Below, in pieces: positions 1-10,713 of a DNA stretch of 64,000 nt. This stretch comes from Azospirillum oryzae (GTDB taxonomy: Bacteria > Pseudomonadota > Alphaproteobacteria > Azospirillales > Azospirillaceae), in NCBI RefSeq assembly GCF_900177515.1, contig NZ_FXAK01000007.1:914501-978500 (forward strand), given 5' to 3'. Numbering within the stretch: the stretch's first letter is position 1; each line of letters opens with the position of its first letter. The translations under genes were made by a program, and so were the position numbers. The notes below the pieces were generated by a model. The model had not been told where the DNA came from. It worked only from the letters and a program-made list of their open reading frames with translations, and ran no database searches.

Positions 1-175
1 CATGCTCCAGCGCTTCGCGGACCGTCTCTTCGCGTTCGGACACGCGTGTGGTGACGCGGACGCGGCTTCGTTCCACCCGCTGCTTGCCGACGGTCACCGA
101 CTCGTCGTGCAGGGGAATGACCGCATCGCCCTGTTGGCTGGTCCGGGCGGGAGGCGGTCCGTTGTCGGCCGTCAT
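1..175 (-). CDS. DUF2382 (YsnF/AvaK-type) protein, N-terminal part only
   Basis: The minus strand opens with an ATG at 175 and reads without a stop to the window edge, giving 58 residues of a gene whose 3' part lies outside. The segment around ESVTVGKQRVERSRVRVTTR, followed by VSEREETV, matches the charged beta-repeat pattern of DUF2382, a family of unknown function often linked to stress response in bacteria. A short Pro-rich, probably disordered leader of about 18 residues precedes it. The small membrane protein gene at 195-335 ends 19 bases upstream on the same strand, so the two may be co-transcribed. The family call rests on a short segment; a missing C-terminal domain cannot be judged. 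Confidence 0.6.
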   Translation of the reverse strand, partial: MTADNGPPPARTSQQGDAVIPLHDESVTVGKQRVERSRVRVTTRVSEREETVREALEH

Positions 176-194
176 GGCGGCAGGGGGGTGCGGA

Positions 195-335
195 TCAGCG
201 GAACAGGAGGTAGAGGACGATCGCGACCACGATCAGGCCGATGATGATCCACATCCAGTTCATGCCCGAACTGCCGGCCCCGCCGTCGGAGCCGTCATAC
301 ACACCAACTTTCCTGGGCTTCTGTTCGTCTGCCAT
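195..335 (-). CDS. Small single-pass membrane protein (46 aa), unknown function
   Basis: A 46-residue protein with a charged N-terminus (MADEQKPRKVGVYDG), a Gly/Ser linker and one C-terminal hydrophobic helix (WMWIIIGLIVVAIVLYLLF, about residues 28-45). The start at 335 is chosen over a longer reading from 383 because AGGAGG lies five bases before it. The layout suggests a tail-anchored or inner-membrane peptide with its soluble part in the cytoplasm. The DUF2382 gene follows 19 bases downstream on the same strand. I do not recognise a named family; small envelope or stress proteins of this shape are common in Rhodospirillales. Confidence 0.6.
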   Translation of the reverse strand: MADEQKPRKVGVYDGSDGGAGSSGMNWMWIIIGLIVVAIVLYLLFR

Positions 336-408
336 GGGAGCCTCCTGAGGATTTCCACCGGCGGGTTCGCCCCCATCCGGCATGCTCCATTCAAACAGGG
401 GCTCGCGT

Positions 409-447
409 GGATCGTTCCCCCTGATCGTTTCGGGGAATCAACGATCC
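409..447 (-). terminator. Hairpin downstream of the pentapeptide-PilZ gene
   Basis: GGATCGTT (409-416) pairs with AACGATCC (440-447), and inner C4/G4 runs extend the stem with a four-base bulge. It lies 44 bases past the stop of the minus-strand gene ending at 491 and has no clear U-run. A terminator is only one possible reading. Confidence 0.3.
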
Positions 448-490
448 TATCAAATCAAACGATCGACGGCAGGAATGTCGAAGCGGCAGC

Positions 491-1987
491 TCAGCCGGCC
501 ATTTTCTGGTGTTCCAGGAAGGCGGTCTTCAGCAGTGCCTTCAGGTCGTCGCCATACTGGTGGAAGCGGACCGACAACTGGCCGCGCTCCTCGTCGCGGT
601 GCAGGACGACGAGGTTGGCGACGGCCGCCACCTCCTGCCGGTCGGCAAGAACGACGCGGGCCTGGAAGGTCTGGCCGCGCTGGTAGGGCTGGTTGACCGC
701 CAGCAGGCACAAGCCCCCCACCGACCAGTTGCGGGCCGGGAAGCTGCCATGGTCGGTGTGGACGACCATGCCGGGCCGGACGAAGCGCTTCTGCCGCCGC
801 CGTTCCTCCGGTGGGGGAGGGGGGAAGGGGCTGGAGGCGCCGGGCATGTCGATGCCGGACCGGTCGGTCAGGGCATTCTTGAACACGGCGCCGCGCACGA
901 TCGCCGGCCCCATGGTGGAGTCGCGCAGGTCGGCGTCGGAAAAGTCGGCGCCTTCGAAATTGGCCGGCCAGTCACGGCCGCCGGCCAGCGGCACCGGGCG
1001 GGCGTCGACCCCGGTCATCAGCGTGTGCGCCAGATAGGCGCGGCGCAGGGTGGCGCCGCGCAGCACGGCATCGCGCAGGTCGGCCTCGTCCAGGTCGATA
1101 TAGGACAGCTCCGCCATCTCCAGGCTGGCCTTGGTCAGGCGGGCGCCGGGCAGGCGGCAGCGGCGCAGCCGGGCCGCCGCCAGCGTCCGCCCATGCAGGT
1201 CCGCCCCCGCCACCGACACGAGGTCGAGGTCGAGCCGCGCGCCCTCCGCACCGCCGCTGTCGACCCAGCGCTCGTGCCGCTCCACCAGCTCCAGGAACTC
1301 GGCCACCGGCATCGCGGTGTAGCTGGGCCGGACGATGGCGTCGGGCGGCAGGACGAAGGGGATGAAGGTGCGGGTCAGGGTGGCGTGGTCCATCACCGTG
1401 TTGCCGAACACGGCCCCGTCCAGGTTGGCGCCGCAGAAATCGGTGCCCATCAGCACGGCGGAAGTCAGCTCCGCCCCGGTCAGGTCGGCATCGTTCAGGT
1501 CTGCGCCGGTCAGGTCGCAGCCGGAGAAATTGGCGCCGGCCAGGATCGACCGCTCCATCTTCGCCTCGGTCAGCCGGGTGGTGCCGGTGCCGCGGGCGGT
1601 CGGGCTGCCGTCCGTTCCGCCGCTGTCCACCAGTTCGCCCGCACGGAAATCGGCGCCGCGCAGGTTGGCGTCGGTCAGCAGCGCGCGGTGCAGGTTGGCG
1701 CCACGCAGGTCGGCGCCGGTGACGATGGCGCCGGTCAGGTTCACCGCCTCCATGTCGGCGCCGAACAGGTCGGCCTGCGACAGATCGGCCTTCACCATGC
1801 GGGTGTTGCTGAGGTTGGCTCCGGCCAGCTTGGCGCCGGCCAGCGACACGCGCTCCAGGTTCAGCCGCGACAGGTCGCGGAAGCTGAGGTCGGCGCGCCG
1901 GCCGCTGGACGGGCGCTTCAGCCACGCCTGATGCGCCTGGATGATCGTCCGGAGTTCGTCGATCTCTTTCGGATCGCGTTCGGCCAT
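491..1987 (-). CDS. Pentapeptide-repeat protein with C-terminal PilZ domain
   Basis: A 498-residue protein starting at MAERDPKEID (ATG at 1987); a longer reading to 2152 would run into the mlaC terminator. Two pentapeptide-repeat (A[D/N]LXX beta-helix) arrays each follow a helical cap, AHQAWLKR near residue 20 and RHERWVDS near residue 250. A Pro-rich linker (SSPFPPPPPEER) leads to a PilZ domain with RRQKR and NWSVGG, fitting the c-di-GMP-binding pattern RxxxR...(D/N)xSxxG. No signal peptide is seen, so it is probably cytoplasmic. Family knowledge suggests the helix is a protein-interaction scaffold; control by c-di-GMP is inferred. The gene at 29942 is a paralogue without PilZ, and a diguanylate cyclase lies at 13388. 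Confidence 0.85.
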   Translation of the reverse strand: MAERDPKEIDELRTIIQAHQAWLKRPSSGRRADLSFRDLSRLNLERVSLAGAKLAGANLSNTRMVKADLSQADLFGADMEAVNLTGAIVTGADLRGANLHRALLTDANLRGADFRAGELVDSGGTDGSPTARGTGTTRLTEAKMERSILAGANFSGCDLTGADLNDADLTGAELTSAVLMGTDFCGANLDGAVFGNTVMDHATLTRTFIPFVLPPDAIVRPSYTAMPVAEFLELVERHERWVDSGGAEGARLDLDLVSVAGADLHGRTLAAARLRRCRLPGARLTKASLEMAELSYIDLDEADLRDAVLRGATLRRAYLAHTLMTGVDARPVPLAGGRDWPANFEGADFSDADLRDSTMGPAIVRGAVFKNALTDRSGIDMPGASSPFPPPPPEERRRQKRFVRPGMVVHTDHGSFPARNWSVGGLCLLAVNQPYQRGQTFQARVVLADRQEVAAVANLVVLHRDEERGQLSVRFHQYGDDLKALLKTAFLEHQKMAG

Positions 1988-2116
1988 GGCGTCGGGTTCC
2001 CGGATCCACCGTATGACGAAAGACAGCAGCGTCGGCGCAACGATAGCCCGTTCGGGCAGGCGCGTCACGGATTCTGAACGGCCGGCCAACGTCGGGGCCG
2101 GCGATCCGCACAAGGA

Positions 2117-2149
2117 AAAGGCCGCCTCCCGTCCGGGACAGCGGCCTTT
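2117..2149 (-). terminator. Rho-independent terminator after mlaC
   Basis: Read on the minus strand, GCGGCC-type arms (2117-2125 and 2141-2149, nine base pairs) enclose a 15-base loop with its own small CCC/GGG stem. The downstream arm is followed by T residues. It sits 33 bases past the mlaC stop at 2182 and should end the mlaA-mlaC transcript. Confidence 0.8.
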
Positions 2150-2181
2150 CACGGATTGTCGACTGCCTTGCCGCCCGGCTG

Positions 2182-2811
2182 TCAGCCGGCGCGGCCGACC
2201 TTCTGGCGCAGCGCCTGGATCAGGCCTTCGACGCGCCCGCCATTCTGTTCGATGACGGAGGCGAATTCCTGCCGCTGGGTCACGCCCATGCTGACATTCT
2301 CAACCACCACGTCGATGATTTTGTAGTCGCCGCCGACCTTGCGGACGCGCCAGCTGACATTCACCGGCGGGCCGTTGGGGCGGACGATCTGCGTCGTCAC
2401 CATGCTGTCAGATTCACCGGCCGGGGTGACGCCGGTGATCTTGAAGGTCTCGCCCGAATATTCGACGAAACGCTCGGCATAGGTGTTGACGATCAGTTGT
2501 TCGAACAGCTTCTGGTATTCGCCCCGCTGCGCCTCGCTGGCGCTGTTCCAGTAGCGGCCCAGAACCCAGCGCCCGATGTACGGCACGTCGAAGCCGGCGT
2601 ACAGCAGCTTGCGGAAACGCTGGATCGCCTGATCGCGCGACAGGCTCTTGTCCGAGAAGGTTGCAATGGCGTCGTTCCCCAGTTTCTGGATGAACGAGGC
2701 TGCCCCCTGGTCCGCGCTCTGCGCTGCGGCGGGGGAGATGAGAGAGTGCCCGGCCCAACCGCTCACCGCGAGCAGGGCAGCGGACGCGACAAACTGGCGG
2801 CGTGTCAGCAT
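2182..2811 (-). CDS. mlaC: MlaC-type periplasmic phospholipid-binding protein
   Basis: A 209-residue protein of the MlaC/Ttg2D family, the periplasmic carrier that shuttles phospholipid between MlaA in the outer membrane and the MlaFEDB ABC transporter. The start at 2811 puts a Tat-like signal at the N-terminus (MLTRRQFVASAALLAVSG, cleavage near SPAAAQS); a reading from 2874 would bury it. The mature part has the family layout, including FDVPYIGRWVLGRYW, YAERFVEYSGE and the C-terminal IDVVVENVSMGVTQRQEF. Length is normal for the family. It lies 169 bases downstream of mlaA on the same strand, and a terminator follows. The mlaFEDB genes are not in this window. Confidence 0.92.
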   Translation of the reverse strand: MLTRRQFVASAALLAVSGWAGHSLISPAAAQSADQGAASFIQKLGNDAIATFSDKSLSRDQAIQRFRKLLYAGFDVPYIGRWVLGRYWNSASEAQRGEYQKLFEQLIVNTYAERFVEYSGETFKITGVTPAGESDSMVTTQIVRPNGPPVNVSWRVRKVGGDYKIIDVVVENVSMGVTQRQEFASVIEQNGGRVEGLIQALRQKVGRAG

Positions 2812-2980
2812 GATAGGGCGAAAAGTGGCTGTTGCGGCGGCTTTGTCAACGGTCATCTGGCCTTTGGGCGACATCTGGACGCTTTTGGGCCTGTCCCGGC
2901 CGGATCGAGAACCACGCCGGCCGGATCGCCGCTCCCCACCCGAAAGGGCAGGGCACGGCGGTTCCGGCGCGGCCGATGCC

Positions 2981-3769
2981 TCAGGGCTTGGGCTGCTGGG
3001 TGGAGAAGTCCGGGAATTCCGGCGTGGCCGGCGCCTTGTTGTTGTTGATCGCCGCGCGGCGCTGCTGCTGGTACAGGCTGCGCACGGTGGCGTAGAAGTC
3101 CAGCGAGTTGCGGCGCAGGTCGTCGACCTCCTTCAGCACCTCCGACCGGCGGTCGATGGCGCTGACGACGCCGCGGGTCATGTAGACGCCCTTGTGGTCG
3201 TTGGCATAGGCCCAGATGCGGACCGGGTCGCCGACGGTATCGACGGCATAGCCGGCGGTGTCGCGCAGGTTCGACGGGCCGAGCAGCGGCAGGACCAGAT
3301 ACGGGCCGTCGCCAACGCCCCACACGGCCAGGGTCTGGCCGAAATCCTCCGGCGCGTGCGGGATGCCCGCCTCGCTGGCGACGTCGGCGAGACCGCCCAC
3401 GCCCAGGATGGTGTTGGTCATGAAGCGGCCGGTGGCGTTCGACGCCCCTTCGATGTTGCCCTGCAGCAGGTTGTTGGCGATGTAGAGCGGCGCCATCAGG
3501 TTGTCGATGAAGTTGTGGATCGCGTCGCGGACCGGATCGGGCACGACGCCCACATACACCTCGGCCGCCGGGCGGATCACCAGGACGTCGGCCGCCTCGT
3601 TGGCGGCGAAGACGAAGCGGTTGGGGATCTCGAGCGGATCGCTGACCCGGTAAGCCGCATCCGAAGCACCCGAGTCGCCCGGATTGGTCGCGCAGGCGGT
3701 TGCCGTCAGGGCGAAAGCCAGGACGGTGGCCGAACGGAGGAGGGAGCGGGAAAGGCTGGCCAGCTTCAT
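2981..3769 (-). CDS. mlaA: MlaA (VacJ) outer-membrane lipoprotein
   Basis: A 262-residue lipoprotein of the MlaA/VacJ family, which removes misplaced phospholipid from the outer leaflet of the outer membrane. The N-terminus is a lipoprotein signal with lipobox LTATAC (Cys26). Family landmarks follow: DPLEIPNRFVFAANEA, the helical NFIDNLMAPLYIANNLLQG, GRFMTNTILGVGGL and GPYLVLPLLGPSNLRD. The tail is Gln/Asn/Pro-rich and variable. mlaC lies just downstream in the same direction, the usual arrangement in Rhodospirillales. Confidence 0.95.
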   Translation of the reverse strand: MKLASLSRSLLRSATVLAFALTATACATNPGDSGASDAAYRVSDPLEIPNRFVFAANEAADVLVIRPAAEVYVGVVPDPVRDAIHNFIDNLMAPLYIANNLLQGNIEGASNATGRFMTNTILGVGGLADVASEAGIPHAPEDFGQTLAVWGVGDGPYLVLPLLGPSNLRDTAGYAVDTVGDPVRIWAYANDHKGVYMTRGVVSAIDRRSEVLKEVDDLRRNSLDFYATVRSLYQQQRRAAINNNKAPATPEFPDFSTQQPKP

Positions 3770-4225
3770 GTGCGACGGCTCTTTATCTGTGGGCTCGACT
3801 CAGGTGCGGGGCGTCGCATGTCCTGTCCACAACCGAAGACTCCGATGGCCGAAGTCCTCAACCCTGGCAAGGTGGCTACGCGGTCGGGGGGAAGATTGGG
3901 CGAGATATCGCAGAATTTCCACCGTTTCCTGACCTAACACAGGCTTGGCCTTTTGACCAGCATGCGCGGGCCTGCCCTCCGGAACGGCGGGACGATTGTG
4001 GCGGCTTTGCCGCAGAACCAGCGGAAAGCTTGCGCGGCCGCGGTTTTGACCGCTGAACTGCACGGTGAAAGCGGTTCCGCGGGGCCGGCTCGCAGCCATT
4101 GCCGCCGGGCTTCGCGAAAAGCGGTTTACGACGCATAAAGATATCTTTATATCTGTATTCGAAGCGGCCGGGCATGGTGCGTCGGCCGGCCACCACCCTT
4201 CCTGGCCCGAATCGGACGTGAGGCG
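3770..4225. other. Divergent intergenic region mlaA / ArsR-methyltransferase
   Basis: 456 bases with no convincing gene. The left part must hold the mlaA promoter, though no clear -35/-10 pair stands out. The right part is AT-rich around 4127-4160 and contains the 16-bp palindrome at 4135-4150, placed as an operator for the rightward met transcript. Confidence 0.6.
4135..4150. promoter_or_regulatory. Perfect 16-bp palindrome, candidate ArsR-family operator
   Basis: ATAAAGATATCTTTAT reads the same on both strands and lies 75 bases before the start of the ArsR-methyltransferase gene. It stands in a short AT-rich patch of otherwise GC-rich sequence. Size and symmetry suit a dimeric winged-helix regulator. 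Autoregulation of the gene and of metF is inferred from position. From memory, SahR-type ArsR regulators of methionine-cycle genes use similar AAGATATCTT-centred sites. Confidence 0.65.
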
Positions 4226-6129
<1,904 letters not shown>

Positions 6130-6205
6130 GGCGCCGGACGCCGCCCCTGTGCTATGCTGGGGCGGCGAAACTGGGCAGCTGAACGGGGCGCGGGAGGGCG
6201 ATGCC

Positions 6206-6679
6206 ATGGACAGCCGGATTGGATACGACACGGACTTCTACGCCTGGACCCAGGAACAGGCGCGGCTGCTGCGCGAAGCGGCGACCGAGCGCTCGAACTC
6301 GCCCATCGACTGGGAGCACATCGCCGAGGAACTCGACATCATGAGCGGTCAGGTCAAGGACGCGATCCGCAGCCAACTGGCCACGGTGATCGAGCATCTT
6401 CTGAAGCTGGAGCATTCGCCCGATCCATATCCGCGCCGGAAGTGGCGGATCTCCGCGACCAAGGCCCGCCGCCATCTGCAGGACAAGCTTGAGGAGCATC
6501 CGAGCCTGCAGCGCTGGCCCGCCGAGAGCCTGGAGAAGGCGTGGCTGGACGGCCGCGACGACGCCTGCCAGGACGACGGCATCGCCATCGACACGCTGCC
6601 GAAGGAGTGCCCCTACGCCCTGGAGGACCTGCGCAATCTCGACTGGTGGCCGGTGAGCCGTCATGGGCTGGAGGGCTGA
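6206..6679 (+). CDS. DUF29 family protein, copy 1
   Basis: A 157-residue cytoplasmic protein of DUF29, a family of unknown function abundant in Azospirillum-like bacteria and cyanobacteria. The start at 6206 (MDSRIGYDTDFYAWTQEQ) gives the typical N-terminus and has a GGGAGGG-like site before it. Visible family features are DxDFYAWTxEQAxLLR, the helix WEHIAEELDIMS, and the C-terminal CPYALEDLRNLDWWP. The next gene is a tandem paralogue starting four bases after this stop with an almost identical first 27 residues. No catalytic motif is apparent. Confidence 0.85.
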   Translation: MDSRIGYDTDFYAWTQEQARLLREAATERSNSPIDWEHIAEELDIMSGQVKDAIRSQLATVIEHLLKLEHSPDPYPRRKWRISATKARRHLQDKLEEHPSLQRWPAESLEKAWLDGRDDACQDDGIAIDTLPKECPYALEDLRNLDWWPVSRHGLEG

Positions 6680-6683
6680 CGCC

Positions 6684-7151
6684 ATGGACAGCCGGATCGG
6701 ATACGACACGGATTTCCTCGCCTGGACCGAGGAACAGGCCCGCCTGCTGCGTGAGGCGGCTGGAGGGAAGGTGTCGTCGTCCCTGGATTTCGCCAATCTG
6801 GCCGAGGAGGTCGAGAGTATCGGTAGACGGGACGTGCGTGATGCTAAACAGCGCCTTCGCCAAGTCATCACCGGACTGCTGCGGTGCCAATATGTTCCTA
6901 ATACCGATCGCGACCGTGAGTTCCGCTCTTCGATCCTGTATGAGCGCTTTCTTGCTGAACAGATTCTCAAGGACAGTCCGAGCTTGCCGGTCAGGATTGA
7001 ACTGACCGAGCTTTACGAAAGCGCGGTGCAACTCTTGTCGGATGAAATCGCTCAAACGGGAAACGGCCCCTTGCCGGCTGAATGCCCGTATTCTCTCGAC
7101 CAACTTCTGGATTCAGGCTGGTGGCCCACCAACCGCCACGGCCTCACCTGA
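6684..7151 (+). CDS. DUF29 family protein, copy 2
   Basis: A 155-residue DUF29 protein and tandem paralogue of the preceding gene. The first 27 residues (MDSRIGYDTDFLAWTEEQAR...) are nearly identical to copy 1, while the middle is diverged; the C-terminus CPYSLDQLLDSGWWP is conserved. The middle has visibly lower GC and different codon use (for example GGTAGACGG and ATGCTAAACAG), as if it were recombined or recently acquired. It lies 51 bases before metH on the same strand. Function unknown; position in the met cluster does not prove a role in methionine metabolism. Confidence 0.82.
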   Translation: MDSRIGYDTDFLAWTEEQARLLREAAGGKVSSSLDFANLAEEVESIGRRDVRDAKQRLRQVITGLLRCQYVPNTDRDREFRSSILYERFLAEQILKDSPSLPVRIELTELYESAVQLLSDEIAQTGNGPLPAECPYSLDQLLDSGWWPTNRHGLT

Positions 7152-7202
7152 CCACACTGCTTCTGCCCTGACCCCGCCAAATAACGGACAAGACGCATTC
7201 CC

Positions 7203-10200
7203 ATGCCCCACATCCTCGACACCCTGCGTGACCGCGTTCTGCTTTGCGACGGCGGGTTCGGCAGCCGCATCCAGGCGCTCGACCTCGACGTCGAGAAGGA
7301 TTACTGGGGGCACGAGAACTGCACCGATATCCTGCCGCTGTCGCGCCCCGACATCGTCCGCGACATCCATCGCGGCTATTTCGAAGCCGGCGCCGACATG
7401 GTGGAGACCGACACCTTCGGCGCCTCGCCGGTGACGCTGGGCGAGTTCGGCATCTCCGAGAAGGCCTTCGAGATCAACCAGCGCGCGGTCGAACTGGCGC
7501 GCGAGGCGGCTGAGAGCTTCAAGGATGGCCAGCCACGCTTCGTCATCGGCTCCATCGGGCCGGGCACCAAGCTGCCCAGCCTGGGCCACATCGCCTATCA
7601 GCCGGCGGAGGACAGCTTCTATGTCCAGGCCGCCGGCCTGATCGCCGGCGGGGCCGACGCCATCCTGGTCGAGACCTGCCAGGACCCCCTGCAGATCAAG
7701 GCCGCCGTCAACGGCATCAAGCGCGCACGGGCCGAGGCCAAGTCCGACACCCCCGTCTTCGTGCAGGTGACGGTTGAGACCACCGGCACGTTGCTGGTCG
7801 GCACCGACATCGCCGCGGCGGCCACCGTCATCCAGGCGCTCGACGTGCCGCTGATGGGCCTGAACTGCGCCACCGGCCCGTTGGAGATGAGCGAGCATGT
7901 GCGCTGGCTGTCGCAGAACTGGCCGGGCCTGATCTCGGTCCAGCCGAACGCCGGCCTGCCGGAACTGGTGGACGGCAAGACCCACTATCCGCTCCGCGCC
8001 GACGATTTCGCCCACTGGCTGGAGCGCTTCGTGTCGGAGGACGGGGTGAACCTCGTCGGCGGCTGCTGCGGCACCAATGTGCCGCACATCGCGGCGGCGA
8101 ACCAGATGCTGCGCAAGCTGGCCCCGGCCGGTTCGCACCGCCCGGCGCCGAAGGGCCGCACCGTCCATTGGGTGCCGGCGGTGGCCTCGCTCTACTCCCA
8201 GGTCACGCTGCGCCAGGAGAACGCCTTCTTCGCCATCGGCGAACGCTGCAACGCCAACGGCTCCAAGAAGTGGCGCGAGCTGCAGGAGAAGAACGACTGG
8301 GACGGCTGCGTCGAGATGGCGCGCGAGCAGGTCAAGGAGGGCAGCCACTCGCTGGACGTCTGCACCGCCTTCGTTGGCCGTGACGAGGTGGCGGAGATGA
8401 ACGCGGTCATCTCCCGTTTCGCCGGCTCCGTCACCGCCCCGCTGGTGATCGATTCCACCGAGTACAAGGTGCTGGAACAGGCGCTGGCGCTCTATGGCGG
8501 CAAGGCGATCCTCAACTCGATCAACTTCGAGGACGGCGAGGAGCCGGCGCGCAAGCGTCTGGAACTGGCCAAGAAGTTCGGCGCCGCCGTCATCGCGCTG
8601 ACCATCGACGAAGAGGGCATGGCGAAGACGCCCGACCGCAAGCTCGCCATCGCCAAGCGCCTCTACGATCTGGCGGTGAACGAGTACGGCCTCGCCCCGT
8701 CAGACCTGCTGTTCGATCCGCTGACCTTCACCATCGCCACCGGCAACGAGGACGACCGCAAGCTCGCCATCTGGACGTTGGAGGGCATCGAGGCCATCGC
8801 CCGCGAGATGCCCGGCTGCCAGATCATCCTGGGCCTGTCCAACGTCTCCTTCGGCCTGAACGCCGCGGCGCGCCATGTGCTGAACTCGGTCTTCCTCGAC
8901 CATGCGGTGAAGAAGGGGATGACCGGCGCCATCGTCCATGTCTCCAAGATCCTGCCGCTGCACCAGATCCCCGAGAAGGAGGTCAAGACCGCCGAGGATC
9001 TGATCTTCGACCGCCGCGCCGAGGGGTACGACCCGCTCCAGGCCTTCATCGCCCTGTTCGAAGGCCGCAAGGCTGCCGACGCCAAGAAGAAGGCGCGCGC
9101 CGAAACCGTCGAGGAGCGCTTGAAGGAGCGCATCGTCGACGGCGACCGCACCGGCCTCGAGGACGACCTCGCCGAGGCGATGAAGACCCATCCGCCGCTG
9201 GAGATCATCAACACCTATCTGCTCGACGGCATGAAGGTGGTGGGCGAGCTGTTCGGCGCCGGCAAGATGCAGCTTCCCTTCGTTCTGCAGTCGGCCGAGA
9301 CGATGAAGGCCGCGGTGGCGTGGCTGGAGCCCCACATGGAGAAGGTCGAGGGCCAGCAGAAGGGCACGTTGGTGCTCGCCACCGTGAAGGGCGACGTCCA
9401 CGACATCGGCAAGAACCTCGTCGACATCATCCTGACCAACAACGGCTACAAAGTCGTCAACCTCGGCATCAAGCAGCCGGTCACCGCCATCATCCAGGCC
9501 GCCAAGGAGCACAAGGCGACCGCCATCGGCATGTCCGGCCTGCTGGTGAAATCCACCGTGGTGATGCGCGAGAACCTGGAGGAAATGACCCGCGAGGGGC
9601 TGGAGGTGCCGGTCCTGCTCGGCGGCGCCGCGCTGACCCGCGCCTATGTCGAGGGCGATTGCGTGGCGTCCTACGGCTCCGGCCGCGTGGCTTATGCCGG
9701 CGACGCCTTCGATGGCCTCACCCTGATGGACAAGGTGGTGGAGGGCAGCTTCGACCAGCAGCTCGCCATCCAGCAAGCCAAGCGCGCCGGCAAGGCGACC
9801 AACCGCCGCCGCGTGCTGGGGCAGGCGACCAGCGCCGCCACCGGCCCGGTGGACAAGGACGCCGTCCGCGCCCGCCGCCACCGGCTGGCCGAAGGCGTGC
9901 CGGTGCCGACCCCGCCCTTCTGGGGGCCGAAGCTGATCGATCATGTGCCGCTGAAGACGCTGGTCACCTACCTGAACGAGCGGATGCTCTATCAGCTGCA
10001 ATGGGGCTACCGGAAGGACGGCAAGTCCTTCGAGGAGTTCAAGGAGTGGGCGAAGAAGGAGCTGCGGCCGGTGCTCGACCGCATCCTCCAGATTGCGGCG
10101 AAGGAGGAAATCCTGCGCCCGACCGCCGTCTACGGCTACTGGAAGGCGGCGGCCGACGGCAACGACGTGATCCTGTTCGAGGAGGACGGCACCACCGAGG

Positions 10201-10694
10201 CCGCCCGCTTCACCATGCCCCGTCAGGCCAAGGAGGATGGCGAGTGCATCGCCGACTTCCTGCGCGACGTGACCGACCCCGAGCGTGACGTGATCGGCCT
10301 CCAGGTCGTCACAATGGGCCAGCATTGCGCCGAGGTGGCGCGCGAGTGGTTCGCCGAGAACCGCTATCAGGACTATCTCTACCTGCACGGCCTGTCGGTG
10401 GAGATGACTGAGGCGATGGCGGAATATGTCCACGCCCGCATCCGTGCGGAGTTGGGCTTCGGCGCCGAGGACAGCCGCGACAAGGAGAAGCTGCTGCAGC
10501 AGTCCTATCGCGGCAGCCGCTACAGCTTCGGCTATCCGGCCTGTCCGAACCTGAAGGACCAGGAACAGCTGCTGAAGCTGCTGGACGCTGGCCGCATCGG
10601 CATCGAGATGTCGGACGAGGACCAGCTGCATCCGGAGCAGAGCACCTCCGCCATCGTCCTGCACCACCCGCGGGCCAAGTACTTCTCGGTGTGA
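7203..10694 (+). CDS. metH: Cobalamin-dependent methionine synthase
   Basis: A 1163-residue four-module enzyme moving a methyl group from 5-methyl-THF via cobalamin to homocysteine. In order: homocysteine domain about 1-320, with zinc-ligand cysteines in GLNCATGP (near 222) and GGCCGTN (286-287); pterin domain about 340-620 (FFAIGERCNANGSKKWREL); cobalamin domain about 650-870 with the cobalt-ligating His733 in GDVHDIGKN and the GLLVKSTVVM segment; C-terminal SAM-binding activation domain about 900-1163 (RGSRYSFGYPACPNLKDQ). Length is close to the 1200-residue family norm and all modules are intact. No cobalamin or SAM riboswitch is recognisable in the short leader. Confidence 0.97.
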   Translation: MPHILDTLRDRVLLCDGGFGSRIQALDLDVEKDYWGHENCTDILPLSRPDIVRDIHRGYFEAGADMVETDTFGASPVTLGEFGISEKAFEINQRAVELAREAAESFKDGQPRFVIGSIGPGTKLPSLGHIAYQPAEDSFYVQAAGLIAGGADAILVETCQDPLQIKAAVNGIKRARAEAKSDTPVFVQVTVETTGTLLVGTDIAAAATVIQALDVPLMGLNCATGPLEMSEHVRWLSQNWPGLISVQPNAGLPELVDGKTHYPLRADDFAHWLERFVSEDGVNLVGGCCGTNVPHIAAANQMLRKLAPAGSHRPAPKGRTVHWVPAVASLYSQVTLRQENAFFAIGERCNANGSKKWRELQEKNDWDGCVEMAREQVKEGSHSLDVCTAFVGRDEVAEMNAVISRFAGSVTAPLVIDSTEYKVLEQALALYGGKAILNSINFEDGEEPARKRLELAKKFGAAVIALTIDEEGMAKTPDRKLAIAKRLYDLAVNEYGLAPSDLLFDPLTFTIATGNEDDRKLAIWTLEGIEAIAREMPGCQIILGLSNVSFGLNAAARHVLNSVFLDHAVKKGMTGAIVHVSKILPLHQIPEKEVKTAEDLIFDRRAEGYDPLQAFIALFEGRKAADAKKKARAETVEERLKERIVDGDRTGLEDDLAEAMKTHPPLEIINTYLLDGMKVVGELFGAGKMQLPFVLQSAETMKAAVAWLEPHMEKVEGQQKGTLVLATVKGDVHDIGKNLVDIILTNNGYKVVNLGIKQPVTAIIQAAKEHKATAIGMSGLLVKSTVVMRENLEEMTREGLEVPVLLGGAALTRAYVEGDCVASYGSGRVAYAGDAFDGLTLMDKVVEGSFDQQLAIQQAKRAGKATNRRRVLGQATSAATGPVDKDAVRARRHRLAEGVPVPTPPFWGPKLIDHVPLKTLVTYLNERMLYQLQWGYRKDGKSFEEFKEWAKKELRPVLDRILQIAAKEEILRPTAVYGYWKAAADGNDVILFEEDGTTEAARFTMPRQAKEDGECIADFLRDVTDPERDVIGLQVVTMGQHCAEVAREWFAENRYQDYLYLHGLSVEMTEAMAEYVHARIRAELGFGAEDSRDKEKLLQQSYRGSRYSFGYPACPNLKDQEQLLKLLDAGRIGIEMSDEDQLHPEQSTSAIVLHHPRAKYFSV

Positions 10695-10713
10695 TGCCCT
10701 CGGTTTGACGTTG

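Noticed and set aside
7152-7202. SAM or cobalamin riboswitch before metH
   Set aside because: Only 51 bases separate the DUF29 gene from metH, and neither the B12-box nor SAM riboswitch core elements are visible there.
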